Source: Mycolicibacter nonchromogenicus
GTDB taxonomy: Bacteria > Actinomycetota > Actinomycetes > Mycobacteriales > Mycobacteriaceae
Direction of reading: 5' to 3'
Length of the DNA: 64,000 nt
NCBI RefSeq assembly: GCF_002101775.1
Contig: NZ_LQPI01000031.1
Span: forward strand, 1-64,000
In this document: piece after piece, positions 9,613 to 21,211 of the stretch
Layout of the letters: each line of letters starts with the position of its first letter
Numbering within the stretch: position 1 is the stretch's first letter
Program-made: the position numbers and the translations under genes
Notes under the pieces: generated by a model
The model's input: only the letters and a program-made list of their open reading frames with translations
Told to the model about the DNA's origin: nothing
The model's database searches: none

Positions 9613-10830
9613 GTGTTGCGTTGGATAACCGCCGGGGAATCGCACGGTCGCGCGTTGGTGGCCATGGTCGAGGGCATGGTCGCCGGAGTGGCCGTCACCT
9701 CGGCTGACATCGCCGATCAGCTCGCTCGCCGACGCCTGGGCTACGGGCGCGGGGCCCGCATGAAGTTCGAGGCCGACGCGGTCACCGTGCTGTCCGGGGT
9801 GCGGCACGGCGTCACCCTGGGCGGCCCGATCGCCGTCGAGATCGGCAACACCGAATGGCCCAAGTGGGAGACGGTGATGTCGACCGATCCGGTGGACCCG
9901 GCCCAACTGGAGAGCGAGGGCGGCGCGCGCAATGCGCCGCTGACGCGGCCACGGCCCGGCCACGCCGACTTCGCCGGCATGCTCAAGTACGGCTTCGACG
10001 ACGCCCGTCCGGTCCTCGAACGTGCCAGCGCACGGGAGACCGCCGCCCGCGTCACCGCGGGCACCATCGCGCGGGCATTCCTGGACCAGGCGCTGGGTGT
10101 TCAGGTGATCTCCCACGTGATCTCGATCGGCGCCTCCGAGCCCTACGACGGTCCGGTGCCGCAACCGGCCGACTTGGCCGCCATCGATGCCAGCCCCGTG
10201 CGGGCCTTCGACGCAGACGCCGAGGCATCCATGATCGCCGAGATCGAGGCGGCCAAGGCCGACGGCGACACCCTGGGCGGCGTGGTCGAGGTGGTCGTGT
10301 CGGGACTGCCGATCGGTCTGGGCTCCTTCATCAGCGGCGACGAGCGGCTCGACAGCCAACTGGCTGCCGCGATCATGGGCATTCAGGCGATCAAGGGCGT
10401 CGAGATCGGCGATGGTTTCACCACCGCCCGCCGGCGCGGGAGCGCGGCCCACGACGAGATGTACCCCGGCCCCGACGGCGTGGTCCGCTCCACCAATCGG
10501 GCCGGCGGCCTCGAGGGCGGCATGACCAACGGTCTGCCGTTGCGGGTGCGTGCGGCGATGAAGCCGATCTCCACGGTGCCGCGTGCCCTGGCCACCGTCG
10601 ACATGGCCACCGGCGAGGAAGCCGTGGCGATCCATCAGCGCTCCGATGTGTGTGCGGTGCCGGCCGCCGGTGTGGTGGCCGAAGCCATGGTGGCGTTGGT
10701 GCTGGCCCGCGCCGCGCTGGCAAAGTTCGGCGGCGATTCGCTGGCTGAAACCCGGCGCAACATCGAGGCCTACCGACGTTCGGTGGCCGACCGGGTGCCG
10801 GCGGGCGATCAGGAACGGGTCTCGGGGTAG
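9613..10830 (+). CDS. aroC: Chorismate synthase
   Basis: A 405-aa enzyme converting EPSP to chorismate with reduced FMN (named aroF in M. tuberculosis, Rv2540c). Conserved segments are [10 protein letters not shown] at the N-terminus, the Arg-rich [13 protein letters not shown], and [14 protein letters not shown] and [10 protein letters not shown] in the FMN and substrate site. GTG 9613 gives the M-L-R-W N-terminus of homologues; an ATG at 9604 would add three residues but has poor ribosome-binding spacing. It is first in the aroC-aroK-aroB-aroQ operon, three bases from aroK. Confidence 0.97.
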   Translation: MLRWITAGESHGRALVAMVEGMVAGVAVTSADIADQLARRRLGYGRGARMKFEADAVTVLSGVRHGVTLGGPIAVEIGNTEWPKWETVMSTDPVDPAQLESEGGARNAPLTRPRPGHADFAGMLKYGFDDARPVLERASARETAARVTAGTIARAFLDQALGVQVISHVISIGASEPYDGPVPQPADLAAIDASPVRAFDADAEASMIAEIEAAKADGDTLGGVVEVVVSGLPIGLGSFISGDERLDSQLAAAIMGIQAIKGVEIGDGFTTARRRGSAAHDEMYPGPDGVVRSTNRAGGLEGGMTNGLPLRVRAAMKPISTVPRALATVDMATGEEAVAIHQRSDVCAVPAAGVVAEAMVALVLARAALAKFGGDSLAETRRNIEAYRRSVADRVPAGDQERVSG

Positions 10831-10833
10831 CCC

Positions 10834-13012
<2,179 letters not shown>

Positions 13013-13702
13013 GTCTCGGCGCCGCCGTTGTCCTCGATCACGGGGAACTCGGTGGTGGCGTCGCTGTCGGCCGGGAACTCTTCGGTGGTGAAGCCCCCGG
13101 AAGGAGCGGTGGGGTCGGCCAGAGTCGCAGCGGCGGCCTCGGTCTGCACGGCGCCGGTCTCTTCGGCGGCCACCGCGGGAGCGCCGACGGTGGCGAACAC
13201 ATCGGTGGCCGGCTGGCTCTCCGCCGCAGCGGCCCGGACCGGGCGCCGCTCCGGGTGCTTCTCGTACTCGCGGTCGATGGCGCGCCGTCCCAGCGCCACC
13301 CCGGCCACCGCCACCACGAACACCAGCAGCGCGGTGAAGGCCGCGAAGCTGGTCAGCTCATTGAAGAAGGTGCTGATGTAGAGCGCCTTGTCGAACTGGC
13401 CTATCAGCCACGAGACGAACCCGCTGAGCAGCCCGGCGACCAGGCCGGCACCCAGCCAGGTCATCGCGAGGTCGGCGCGCCGGTCCGGGTCGGCTTCGGC
13501 CTTGGCGTCCTCGCGGCCATCGGCACGACCCCAGATGAACACCGCGATCGAGAACAAGATCATCAACACGAGGCTGATCAGTCCGGCCTGCGCCTCGAAG
13601 GCGTTGATCAGTACCCCCTGGATGAGGCGGATCACGACCATCAGTGCAGCGAACACCAGCCCGCGCAGAAACCACTTGCTCATGGGGCCACAGCGTAGCG
13701 AG

Positions 13703-13708
13703 TACCGT
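13703..13708 (+). promoter_or_regulatory. Candidate -10 box for leaderless pepQ transcript
   Basis: TACCGT (TAnnnT) ends eight bases before the pepQ GTG. This is the spacing expected when transcription begins at the start codon, and leaderless mRNAs are common in mycobacteria. The whole divergent region is only 33 bp. No -35 element was recognised. Confidence 0.35.
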
Positions 13709-13716
13709 CACACCGC

Positions 13717-14826
13717 GTGACACATTCCTCTCGTCGGGCGCGTCTGAGTGCCGAGATACGCGCCGCCGGCCTGGACGCGATGCTGGTCACCGACTTGATC
13801 AACGTGCGTTATCTGTCCGGGTTCACCGGCTCGGCCGGGGCACTGCTGGTCTACGCCGACGAGCAGCCGCCGATTTTGGCGACCGACGGCCGCTACCGCA
13901 CGCAGGCGGCCCGCCAGGCCCCCGACCTGCAGGTTGCCATCGAACGCACCGGGGCACGTCATCTGGTGAGCCAGGCTGCGGCGGCCGGGGCGCTGCGGGT
14001 CGGCTTCGAGGCGCACGTGGTGACCGTGGACGGATTCGACGCCCTGTCGGCAGCGCTGCAGGCGGCGGGCGGGGACAGGCCCGTCGAACTGGTCCGGGCC
14101 TCGAACACCGTGGAGGTGCTGCGCGAGGTCAAGGACGCCGGCGAGGTGGCCCTGCTGCGACTGGCCTGTGAGGCTGCCGACGCGGCCCTGCATGATCTGG
14201 TGGAGCGCGGCGGGCTGCGGCCGGGCCGCACCGAACGGGACGTCCGCCGGGAACTGGAAGCCCTGATGCTCGACCACGGCGCCGACGCAGCGTCGTTCGA
14301 GACGATCGTGGCGACCGGCCCCAATTCGGCGATTCCGCATCACCGGCCCACCGACGCGGTGCTGGCCGCCGGTGACTTCGTCAAGATCGACTTCGGTGCC
14401 CTGGTGGCCGGATACCACTCCGACATGACCCGCACCTTCGTGCTGGGGCCGCCCGCGGACTGGCAGCGGGAGATCTATGCGGTGGTGCAGGCCGCGCAGC
14501 GGGCCGGTCGGCAGGCGTTGCGACCAGGCGCGGAGTTGCGTGAGGTGGACGCCGCCGCACGGGCTGTGATCGCCGAGGCCGGCTACGGTGAGACCTTCGG
14601 TCACGGCCTCGGCCACGGCGTCGGCTTGCGGATTCATGAAGCGCCCGGAATTAATGCGGCGGCCGACGGTACACTGCTTGCCGGTGCTGTGGTGACCGTA
14701 GAGCCCGGCGTCTATCTGGCTGATCGTGGCGGGGTTCGTATCGAGGACACGCTCGTGGTCGCTGATACTGCCGGGCAGGCCCCGGACCTGCTGACTCGGT
14801 TCCCCAAGGAACTGACCATTCTCTAG
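13717..14826 (+). CDS. pepQ: Xaa-Pro aminopeptidase/dipeptidase, M24 family
   Basis: A 369-aa cytoplasmic metallopeptidase (PepE/PepQ, Rv2535c homologue) with the creatinase N-terminal domain (about 1-130) and the pita-bread M24 domain. The metal ligands can be seen as Asp in KIDFGA, Asp in HSDMTRTF, His in GHGLGHGVG, Glu in VEPGVY and Glu in VRIEDT. It probably cleaves X-Pro peptides. The start is GTG with no room for a leader. efp follows 15 bp later, and pepQ-efp-nusB look like one operon. Confidence 0.95.
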   Translation: MTHSSRRARLSAEIRAAGLDAMLVTDLINVRYLSGFTGSAGALLVYADEQPPILATDGRYRTQAARQAPDLQVAIERTGARHLVSQAAAAGALRVGFEAHVVTVDGFDALSAALQAAGGDRPVELVRASNTVEVLREVKDAGEVALLRLACEAADAALHDLVERGGLRPGRTERDVRRELEALMLDHGADAASFETIVATGPNSAIPHHRPTDAVLAAGDFVKIDFGALVAGYHSDMTRTFVLGPPADWQREIYAVVQAAQRAGRQALRPGAELREVDAAARAVIAEAGYGETFGHGLGHGVGLRIHEAPGINAAADGTLLAGAVVTVEPGVYLADRGGVRIEDTLVVADTAGQAPDLLTRFPKELTIL

Positions 14827-14841
14827 GAGACGTGAACGACC

Positions 14842-15405
14842 GTGGCTTCAACTGCTGACTTCAAAAACGGGCTGGTGCTGGTGATCGACGGCCAGTTGTG
14901 GCAGATCACCGAGTTTCAGCACGTCAAGCCGGGCAAGGGCCCGGCCTTCGTGCGCACCAAGCTCAAGAACGTGGTGTCGGGCAAGGTCGTGGACAAGACC
15001 TACAACGCCGGTGTGAAGGTGGAGACCGCCACCGTGGATCGCCGCGACGCCACCTACCTGTACCGCGACGGTAATGACTTCGTGTTCATGGACAGCGAGG
15101 ACTACGAGCAGCACCCGCTGCCGGAGTCGCTGGTCGGTGACGCCGCGAACTTCCTGCTGGAGAGCATGCTCGTGCAGATCGCCTTCCACAACGGGGTTCC
15201 GCTGTATTTGGAGCTGCCGGTCAGCGTCGAGCTGGAGGTCACCCACACCGAACCCGGCCTGCAGGGCGACCGGTCCAGCGCGGGCACCAAGCCGGCCACC
15301 ATGGAGACGGGCGCGCAGATCAACGTGCCGCTGTTCATCAACACCGGAGACAAGCTGAAAGTCGACACTCGCGACGGCAGCTACCTGGGACGGGTCAACT
15401 CCTGA
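14842..15405 (+). CDS. efp: Elongation factor P
   Basis: A 187-aa three-domain translation factor that relieves ribosome stalling at proline stretches. The loop lysine that is modified in other bacteria corresponds to K32 in [10 protein letters not shown]. The C-terminal signature [18 protein letters not shown] segment (here [14 protein letters not shown]) is intact. The GTG start lies 15 bp after pepQ. Length and sequence are normal for mycobacteria. Confidence 0.98.
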   Translation: MASTADFKNGLVLVIDGQLWQITEFQHVKPGKGPAFVRTKLKNVVSGKVVDKTYNAGVKVETATVDRRDATYLYRDGNDFVFMDSEDYEQHPLPESLVGDAANFLLESMLVQIAFHNGVPLYLELPVSVELEVTHTEPGLQGDRSSAGTKPATMETGAQINVPLFINTGDKLKVDTRDGSYLGRVNS

Positions 15406-15407
15406 CC

Positions 15408-15935
15408 ATGCCTGCTGGCAAGCCGGTAAAAGGCCGGCACCAGGCCCGTAAGCGCGCTGTCGACGTGCTCTTCGAGGCCGAGGCCCGGGGGCTGACCCCG
15501 GCGCAGGGCGCGGAGCTGCGGACCGCGCTGGCCAGTGAGCAGCCCGACGTGTCGCCCCTGCATCCTTACACCGTCACGGTGGCGCGCGGGGTCACCGAGC
15601 ACGCCGCCCACATCGATGACCTGATCACCTCGCATCTGCAGGGCTGGACACTGGAACGGCTGCCGGCGGTGGACCGGGCGATTCTGCGGGTGGCGATCTG
15701 GGAGTTGCTGCACGCCGACGACGTGCCGGAGCCGGTCGCCGTCGACGAGGCGGTGAAGTTGGCCAAGGAGCTGTCCACCGACGACTCACCCGGATTCGTC
15801 AACGGCGTGCTGGGCCAGGTGATGCTGGTGACGCCGCAGTTGCGGGCGGCTTCGCTGGCGGTACGGGGGGCCACGGCGCCGCTGGACGCCGGTGCGGACG
15901 GCGGCGACGAGGCGGACTCGGACTCAGCGGACTGA
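15408..15935 (+). CDS. nusB: Transcription antitermination factor NusB
   Basis: A 175-aa all-helical RNA-binding protein that, with NusE, binds boxA in rRNA operons. The N-terminal [18 protein letters not shown] and the late [21 protein letters not shown] are diagnostic. A tail of roughly 30 residues after the core is Asp/Ala-rich and probably disordered. It begins two bases after the efp stop. Confidence 0.97.
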   Translation: MPAGKPVKGRHQARKRAVDVLFEAEARGLTPAQGAELRTALASEQPDVSPLHPYTVTVARGVTEHAAHIDDLITSHLQGWTLERLPAVDRAILRVAIWELLHADDVPEPVAVDEAVKLAKELSTDDSPGFVNGVLGQVMLVTPQLRAASLAVRGATAPLDAGADGGDEADSDSAD

Positions 15936-15975
15936 ACCCGCCCCGTCCCGAACCGACTCAGGCCACACTGACCCT

Positions 15976-18729
15976 ATGGTCGAGGGCTGGGACGCACCGA
16001 ATCGAAGACTGCGAGTATCGGCGTTGGCTGCGGTGGCCAATCCGTCGTATTCGCGCGTGGACACCTGGAACCTGCTCGACGACGCCTGCCGGCAACTGGC
16101 CGAGGCCAGCCGAGCCGGCCTGGACACCACCCATGAAGCCGCGCGGGTAAAGCGACTGCTCGACCGGCTCGGCGCCTACGAGCGGTACTGGCTGTTTCCC
16201 GGGGCGGCGAACCTGGCGACTTTTCGCGCCCACCTGGAGTCGATGGCCACGGTGTCGCTGACCGAGCGGGTGTCGCTGGTGGTGCGGCTGCTGTCGGACT
16301 ACGGCGACCGGGCGGCGCTGTTCGATCTCGGTTCGCCGCTGTCGGACCAGGAACTGGTGGCCAAGGCCCGCCAGCAGCAGTTCTACACGGTGCTGCTGGC
16401 CGACGACTCGCCGCCGGATGTGCCGGAGAGCCTGGTGGAAAGCCTGCGCCGGCTGCGCAACCCCGACGACGATGTGCAGATCGAACTGCTGGTGGTCTCC
16501 AGCGTCGAGGACGCCGTCACCGCTGTCGCGCTCAACGGCGAGATCCAGGCCGCGATCGTGCGGCACGACCTGCCGCTGCGGTCACGAGACCGGGTGCCGC
16601 TGATGACCACCCTGCTGGGCGCCGATGACGACCCGACGGCCATCGACTGCGCCCGCGACGCCATCGAATGCGGTGAGTGGATGCGCCTGTTGCGGCCGCA
16701 CATCGATCTGTACCTGCTCACCGACGAGTCGATCGCCGCCGACACCGAACACGAACCGGACGTCTATGACCGGACCTTCTACCGGCTCAACGACGTCACC
16801 GACCTGCACAGCACCGTGCTGGCCGGCATCCGGAAGCGCTACGCCACACCGTTTTTCGATGCGCTGCGCGCCTACGCCTCGGAGCCGGTGGGGCAGTTCC
16901 ACGCGCTGCCGGTCGCACGTGGGGCCAGCATCTTCAACTCGCGATCGCTGCAGGACATGGGAGAGTTCTACGGCCGCAACATCTTTATGGCTGAGACCTC
17001 CTCCACCTCCGGCGGTCTCGACTCGTTGCTCGATCCGCACGGCACCATCCGGGTGGCGATGAACAAGGCTGCCAAGACCTGGAACGCCGACCACACCTAC
17101 TTCGTCACCAACGGGACCTCGACGGCCAACAAGATCGTGGTACAGGCACTGACCCGGCCTGGGGACATCGTGCTCATCGACCGCAACTGCCACAAGTCGC
17201 ATCATTACGGGCTGGTGCTCGCCGGGGCGTATCCGCTGTATCTGGACGCCTACCCGCTGGCGCCGTACGCGATCTACGGGGCGGTCGCATTGCGCACCAT
17301 CAAGCGTGCCCTGTTGGACCTGGAGGCTGCCGGACAGCTGCACCGGGTGCGGATGCTGTTGCTGACCAACTGCACCTTTGACGGCGTCGTCTACAACCCC
17401 CGCCGGGTCATGGAGGAGATCCTGGCGATCAAGCCCGACATCTGTTTTCTGTGGGATGAGGCGTGGTACGCGTTTGCGACCGCGGTGCCGTGGGCCCGGC
17501 AACGCACTGCGATGGTCGCCGCCGAGGGCCTGGAGGCCAAATTGGGCTCGGCGCACTACGCCCAGGAATACCAGGCCTGGCACGACAGCATGGAAGGCAT
17601 CGATCGCGACCAGTGGAGCGAGCACCGGTTGCTGCCGCACCCGTCGGCGCGGGTGCGGGTGTATGCGACCCACTCGACCCACAAGTCGCTGTCGGCGCTG
17701 CGGCAGGCGTCGATGATCCACGTCCGGGATCAGGACTTCAACGCGCTGGTCCGCGAGTCGTTCACCGAGGCGTTCTTGACCCACACGTCTACCTCGCCGA
17801 ACCAGCAGCTGCTCGCCTCCTTGGACCTGGCCCGCCGACAGGTGGACATCGAGGGCTTCGACATGGTCCGGCGGGTCTACGACATGGCCTTGGTGTTCCG
17901 CCACCGGGTTCGCAAAGACCAGTTGATCAGCAAGTGGTTCCACATCCTCGACGAGAGCGACCTGGTGCCCGATCGTTTCCGGGAATCGACGGTCAGTTCC
18001 TACCGGCAGGTGCGTCAGGGGGCGCTGGCGGAATGGAACGAGGCCTGGCGGTCCGATGAATTCGTGCTCGACCCCACCCGGGTGACCCTCTACGTCGGGA
18101 AGACCGGGATGACCGGCTACGACTTCCGCGAGCGAATTCTCATGCAGCAGTACGGCATTCAAATAAACAAGACGTCCATCAACTCGGTGCTGCTGATCTT
18201 CACCATCGGCGTCACCTGGTCCAGCGTGCACTACCTGCTCGACGCGCTGCGCCGGGTCGCCGGCGACCTGGACCGGGCGTGGAACGCGGCCAGCACCGAT
18301 GATCGCGCGCTGCAGCGCCGGCGGGTCGTCGAGATCACCGAGGATCTGCCCCCGCTGCCGGACTTCAGTGCGTTCGCGCCGGAGTTTCGTCCCGGCGGCA
18401 CCAGCCCGATCGGCGACATGCGTTCGGCGTTCTACGGCGGTTACGAAGAGGCCGACCGCGAGCACGTGTTGCTGGGCGATGCCGGCCGCCGCGTCGCCGA
18501 CGGTAAGACCCTGGTCTCCACCACGTTCGTCGTGCCGTACCCGCCCGGCTTCCCGGTGCTGGTTCCCGGTCAGGTGATCTCCAAGGAGATCCTGTACTTC
18601 CTGGCCGAACTCGACGTCAAAGAGATTCACGGCTACAACCCGGAGTTGGGGTTGGCGGTGTTCACCCCCGAGGCGCTGGCCCGCTACGGGCCGGCCCGCG
18701 ATGTCGGCGACCAGCCTCACCGTCAATGA
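15976..18729 (+). CDS. Orn/Lys/Arg decarboxylase-family PLP enzyme (Rv2531c homologue)
   Basis: A 917-aa fold-type I PLP enzyme related to biodegradative ornithine/lysine/arginine decarboxylases. The Schiff-base lysine is K570 in THSTHKSLSALRQ, and the cofactor aspartate is in CFLWDEAWYAF. GTSTANKIVVQA and DRNCHKSHHYG are typical PLP-site segments. The N-terminal ~300 residues are a response-regulator-like wing domain. The protein is nearly colinear with M. tuberculosis Rv2531c. ATG 15976 gives the homologous N-terminus; the frame is open further into nusB. The true substrate is not established from sequence. It follows nusB by 40 bp. Confidence 0.9.
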   Translation: MVEGWDAPNRRLRVSALAAVANPSYSRVDTWNLLDDACRQLAEASRAGLDTTHEAARVKRLLDRLGAYERYWLFPGAANLATFRAHLESMATVSLTERVSLVVRLLSDYGDRAALFDLGSPLSDQELVAKARQQQFYTVLLADDSPPDVPESLVESLRRLRNPDDDVQIELLVVSSVEDAVTAVALNGEIQAAIVRHDLPLRSRDRVPLMTTLLGADDDPTAIDCARDAIECGEWMRLLRPHIDLYLLTDESIAADTEHEPDVYDRTFYRLNDVTDLHSTVLAGIRKRYATPFFDALRAYASEPVGQFHALPVARGASIFNSRSLQDMGEFYGRNIFMAETSSTSGGLDSLLDPHGTIRVAMNKAAKTWNADHTYFVTNGTSTANKIVVQALTRPGDIVLIDRNCHKSHHYGLVLAGAYPLYLDAYPLAPYAIYGAVALRTIKRALLDLEAAGQLHRVRMLLLTNCTFDGVVYNPRRVMEEILAIKPDICFLWDEAWYAFATAVPWARQRTAMVAAEGLEAKLGSAHYAQEYQAWHDSMEGIDRDQWSEHRLLPHPSARVRVYATHSTHKSLSALRQASMIHVRDQDFNALVRESFTEAFLTHTSTSPNQQLLASLDLARRQVDIEGFDMVRRVYDMALVFRHRVRKDQLISKWFHILDESDLVPDRFRESTVSSYRQVRQGALAEWNEAWRSDEFVLDPTRVTLYVGKTGMTGYDFRERILMQQYGIQINKTSINSVLLIFTIGVTWSSVHYLLDALRRVAGDLDRAWNAASTDDRALQRRRVVEITEDLPPLPDFSAFAPEFRPGGTSPIGDMRSAFYGGYEEADREHVLLGDAGRRVADGKTLVSTTFVVPYPPGFPVLVPGQVISKEILYFLAELDVKEIHGYNPELGLAVFTPEALARYGPARDVGDQPHRQ

Positions 18730-18797
18730 CACCGACGGTGCGCGCGCATGCGCGTCGGGCGTTGCGACAAGCGGCCGGGTCACTACGCTGACTCGGC

Positions 18798-19376
18798 ATG
18801 GCCACGTCGGAAGCAGTTGGCGGGTCGGGCGGCAATCCCCGGCTGTCCGTGCCGGACTGGGTGCAGGCCGGCTTTCGGATTCTGGCCGAGGACGGCGTCA
18901 AGGCGCTGACCATCGACCGGCTCTGCAAGCGGCTCGGGGTCACCAAGGGCAGCTTCTACTGGCATTTCGCCGACATGAAGGCCTACCGTCAGGCGCTGGT
19001 CGAGACCTGGGCCGCGGTACGCGACGCCGACCGCGGCGACTTCGATGCGCTGGCGGAACTGCCGCCGCGTGAACGACTCTCGCGCATGATGACCGCGCTG
19101 GTGGGCCCCGACCACTGGATGCTGGAACGGGCGATGCGGGAATGGGCGCGAACCGAGGACAGCGTCGCGGCCGCGGTGCGCAGCTCGGATCGGCGGGTGC
19201 TCGCAGCGGTCCGGCAGGCGTTTCTCGACGACGGCTTCGACGCCGACGAGGCCGACATGCGTGCCAACGCCACCTTCGCCGCGGGAATCGGGTTTCTGCA
19301 TCTGGCGCCTAGGGCGCCGAGTCCACGAGCGGCGGGCCGGCGGGATCAGTTTCTGGACGTCATGCTGCGGCACTGA
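18798..19376 (+). CDS. TetR-family transcriptional regulator
   Basis: A 192-aa one-component regulator. The N-terminal helix-turn-helix at about 38-58 (LTIDRLCKRLGVTKGSFYWHF) is a typical TetR DNA-binding motif. The C-terminal ligand domain is not assignable. The gene is followed after 32 bp by a flavin monooxygenase and a quinone reductase on the same strand. An 18-bp perfect palindrome sits in that 32-bp gap, so it probably controls these two genes. It was not recognised as any named mycobacterial regulator. Confidence 0.88.
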   Translation: MATSEAVGGSGGNPRLSVPDWVQAGFRILAEDGVKALTIDRLCKRLGVTKGSFYWHFADMKAYRQALVETWAAVRDADRGDFDALAELPPRERLSRMMTALVGPDHWMLERAMREWARTEDSVAAAVRSSDRRVLAAVRQAFLDDGFDADEADMRANATFAAGIGFLHLAPRAPSPRAAGRRDQFLDVMLRH

Positions 19377-19378
19377 CT

Positions 19379-19396
19379 CCATACCAAAAGGTATGG
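19379..19396 (+). promoter_or_regulatory. Probable TetR operator
   Basis: CCATACC-AAAA-GGTATGG is a perfect inverted repeat with 7-base arms and a 4-base spacer. It ends directly at the candidate -10 box (19397-19402) of the monooxygenase gene. A bound repressor there would block RNA polymerase. It begins two bases after the stop of the TetR gene, which makes that protein the likely ligand. Confidence 0.65.
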
Positions 19397-19402
19397 TACG
19401 GT
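19397..19402 (+). promoter_or_regulatory. Candidate -10 box for leaderless monooxygenase transcript
   Basis: TACGGT fits TAnnnT and ends six bases before the ATG at 19409, so transcription could start at the A of the start codon. It abuts the palindrome at 19379-19396. No ribosome binding site is visible, which supports a leaderless transcript. Confidence 0.4.
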
Positions 19403-19408
19403 CCGGGC

Positions 19409-20569
19409 ATGGCAATCACGACGGCACCGGTGGTGACCGAGGAATTCATCTCCCGACTGGCCCAGCGCGCCGCCGAGGCCGAAGAGCTGCGCCGACTTCC
19501 CGCGGCCACCGTCGAGGACTTCCACGAGTCCGGGCTGGCCCGCCTGCTCCTGCCGGCACGCTACGGCGGGTGCCAGGCCGAGTTCCCCGCGATCCTCGAC
19601 CCGGTCCGGCGGATGGCGCACGGCTGCGCGTCTAGCGCCTGGACGCTCGGGTTCTACGTGCTGCACAACTGGATGCTGGCGCTCTTCGGCGAGCAGGCCC
19701 AAGACGAGGTGTTCGCCTCCGGGCCGGTGCTGTGTCCGGCGCCGCTGGCGCCCACCGGGCGCGGCGTGCCCGACGGTGACGGCATCCGGCTGTCCGGGCG
19801 ATGGTCCTGGGCGACCGGGGTGGCCGACGCCGACTGGATCATGGTCGGAGCGATCTGCGGACCCGACGATGCGCCCTACCCGGCGCTGGTGTTGCTGCCG
19901 GCGAGCGACATCCGCGTCGAGGACGTGTGGCACACCGCGGGCATGCGGGCCACCGGTTCGAACGACGTCGTCATCGAGGACGTGTTCGTCCCGTCGCACC
20001 GGCTGGTCACGGTCGTCGACATCTACTCCGGCACCGCCCCCGGTGCCGAGCTGCACGACGCCTCGGCGTACCGGTGGCCGATGGTTCCGGCGCTGGCCCT
20101 GGTCGCCGCGATGCCCGCCCTCGGGTCGGCGGAGTGGGTCGCCGACCTGTTCGCCGAACGCTTGGCCGGCCGGGTCCTGGCCTATTCCGGTGTCGCGCAG
20201 AAGAATCAGCCGGCCGCCCAGATCCGCCTCGGCGATGCACGGGTTCGGCTGCGCGCCCTGCGCGGCCTGCTCGACGACACCGTGGGCCGGATCCAAGACG
20301 CGGTGGACGCCCGGGAGCGCATCGGTCGTCCCGCACGCGCCGACGCCCGGGCGGCCGCCGCCCATATCGTGCACGAATCCCGCGCCGTGATCGCCGATCT
20401 GCTCGAAGCGTCCGGAGCCAGTGCGCAGTTCGTGACCAACCCGCTGCAGCGCGCCAAACGCGACGTCGACGTGATCTGCGGGCACGTAGTCTTCGACTAC
20501 GACGTGGCACGCGAGTTGTCGGGAGCACTCGAGGTCGGCGTGAAGATCTCACCGATCTCGATGATCTGA
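19409..20569 (+). CDS. Flavin-dependent monooxygenase of the acyl-CoA dehydrogenase fold (HsaA/HpaB-C2 type)
   Basis: A 386-aa protein with the acyl-CoA dehydrogenase fold: an N-terminal helical part with ARLLLPARYGG, a central beta domain containing GRWSWATGVADADW and MRATGSNDVVIEDVFVP, and a C-terminal helical domain ending RDVDVICGHVVFDYD. This pattern is typical of oxygenase components such as HsaA and p-hydroxyphenylacetate hydroxylase C2, which use reduced flavin supplied by a partner. A quinone/flavin reductase gene follows directly, supporting an oxygenation role over acyl-CoA oxidation. The substrate is unknown; an aromatic compound is the best guess. Confidence 0.75.
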   Translation: MAITTAPVVTEEFISRLAQRAAEAEELRRLPAATVEDFHESGLARLLLPARYGGCQAEFPAILDPVRRMAHGCASSAWTLGFYVLHNWMLALFGEQAQDEVFASGPVLCPAPLAPTGRGVPDGDGIRLSGRWSWATGVADADWIMVGAICGPDDAPYPALVLLPASDIRVEDVWHTAGMRATGSNDVVIEDVFVPSHRLVTVVDIYSGTAPGAELHDASAYRWPMVPALALVAAMPALGSAEWVADLFAERLAGRVLAYSGVAQKNQPAAQIRLGDARVRLRALRGLLDDTVGRIQDAVDARERIGRPARADARAAAAHIVHESRAVIADLLEASGASAQFVTNPLQRAKRDVDVICGHVVFDYDVARELSGALEVGVKISPISMI

Positions 20570-20587
20570 CCGACCCGAAGGACAGGC

Positions 20588-21211
20588 ATGAAAACTCTGT
20601 GGGTGGAGGCGAGCCCGAAGCAGGAGCATTCGCTGTCTTCGGCGCTGACCCAGGCGTTCCTGGACGCCGCGCCCGCGGCAGCGGTCGGCGACGTCGAACG
20701 GTTCTCGGTGTGGACCGACGAGATGCTGGTGTTCGGGCGCGAGGCCGCGTTCGCCAAATTCGCCCCGCTCTACGGCGAACGCCGAACCCCCGAGCAGAAG
20801 CAGATCTGGTCGGACGTGCTGGCCGAGATCGAGCGGGTGCGCTCGTTCGATCGGCTGGTGGTGTCCTCGCCGATGTGGAATTGGCATGTGCCGCACGCAC
20901 TGAAGGCCTGGATCGACGTCATCGTGCAGCCGATTGCGAGCTTCACCCTCAACGAGCGCGGCGAGCACGTGGGCACGTTGGGGGAGGGCAAGCCGCTGCA
21001 CCTGATCTTGACCCGCTCCAGCGCCTACGACGGCGACCGCGCGGATCTGCAGGACTTTCAGCGCCCGTACCTTGAGTACGTGTTCACCATGCTGGGCTAC
21101 AACGTGTCGACCCTGGTCTTCGAGCCCACCACGCGCTGGACCGCCGAAGAGCGCGCACAGATGCGCGACGCCGCACTGGAGAGGGCCCGCCTCGCGGGTG
21201 CGGATCTCTAG
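20588..21211 (+). CDS. azoR: FMN-dependent NADH:quinone reductase / azoreductase (AzoR family)
   Basis: A 207-aa flavodoxin-like fold protein. It has the N-terminal phosphate-binding segment LWVEASPKQEHSLS and the AzoR signature SPMWNWHVPHALKAWIDV. Enzymes of this group reduce quinones, azo dyes and sometimes free flavin with NADH. It lies 18 bp after the flavin monooxygenase, preceded by a purine-rich AAGGACAGGC ribosome site. It may recycle the flavin or detoxify a quinone made by that enzyme. The last bases overlap the convergent serine hydrolase gene. Confidence 0.82.
   Translation: MKTLWVEASPKQEHSLSSALTQAFLDAAPAAAVGDVERFSVWTDEMLVFGREAAFAKFAPLYGERRTPEQKQIWSDVLAEIERVRSFDRLVVSSPMWNWHVPHALKAWIDVIVQPIASFTLNERGEHVGTLGEGKPLHLILTRSSAYDGDRADLQDFQRPYLEYVFTMLGYNVSTLVFEPTTRWTAEERAQMRDAALERARLAGADL

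Noticed and set aside
18730..18797. Self-complementary CGCGCATGCGCG (18742-18753) with flanking CCGACG/CGTCGG as a terminator or second TetR operator
   Set aside because: The flanking arms are not symmetric about the core, there is no T tract, and the sequence does not resemble the 19379 palindrome; such CG-rich palindromes arise by chance at this base composition.
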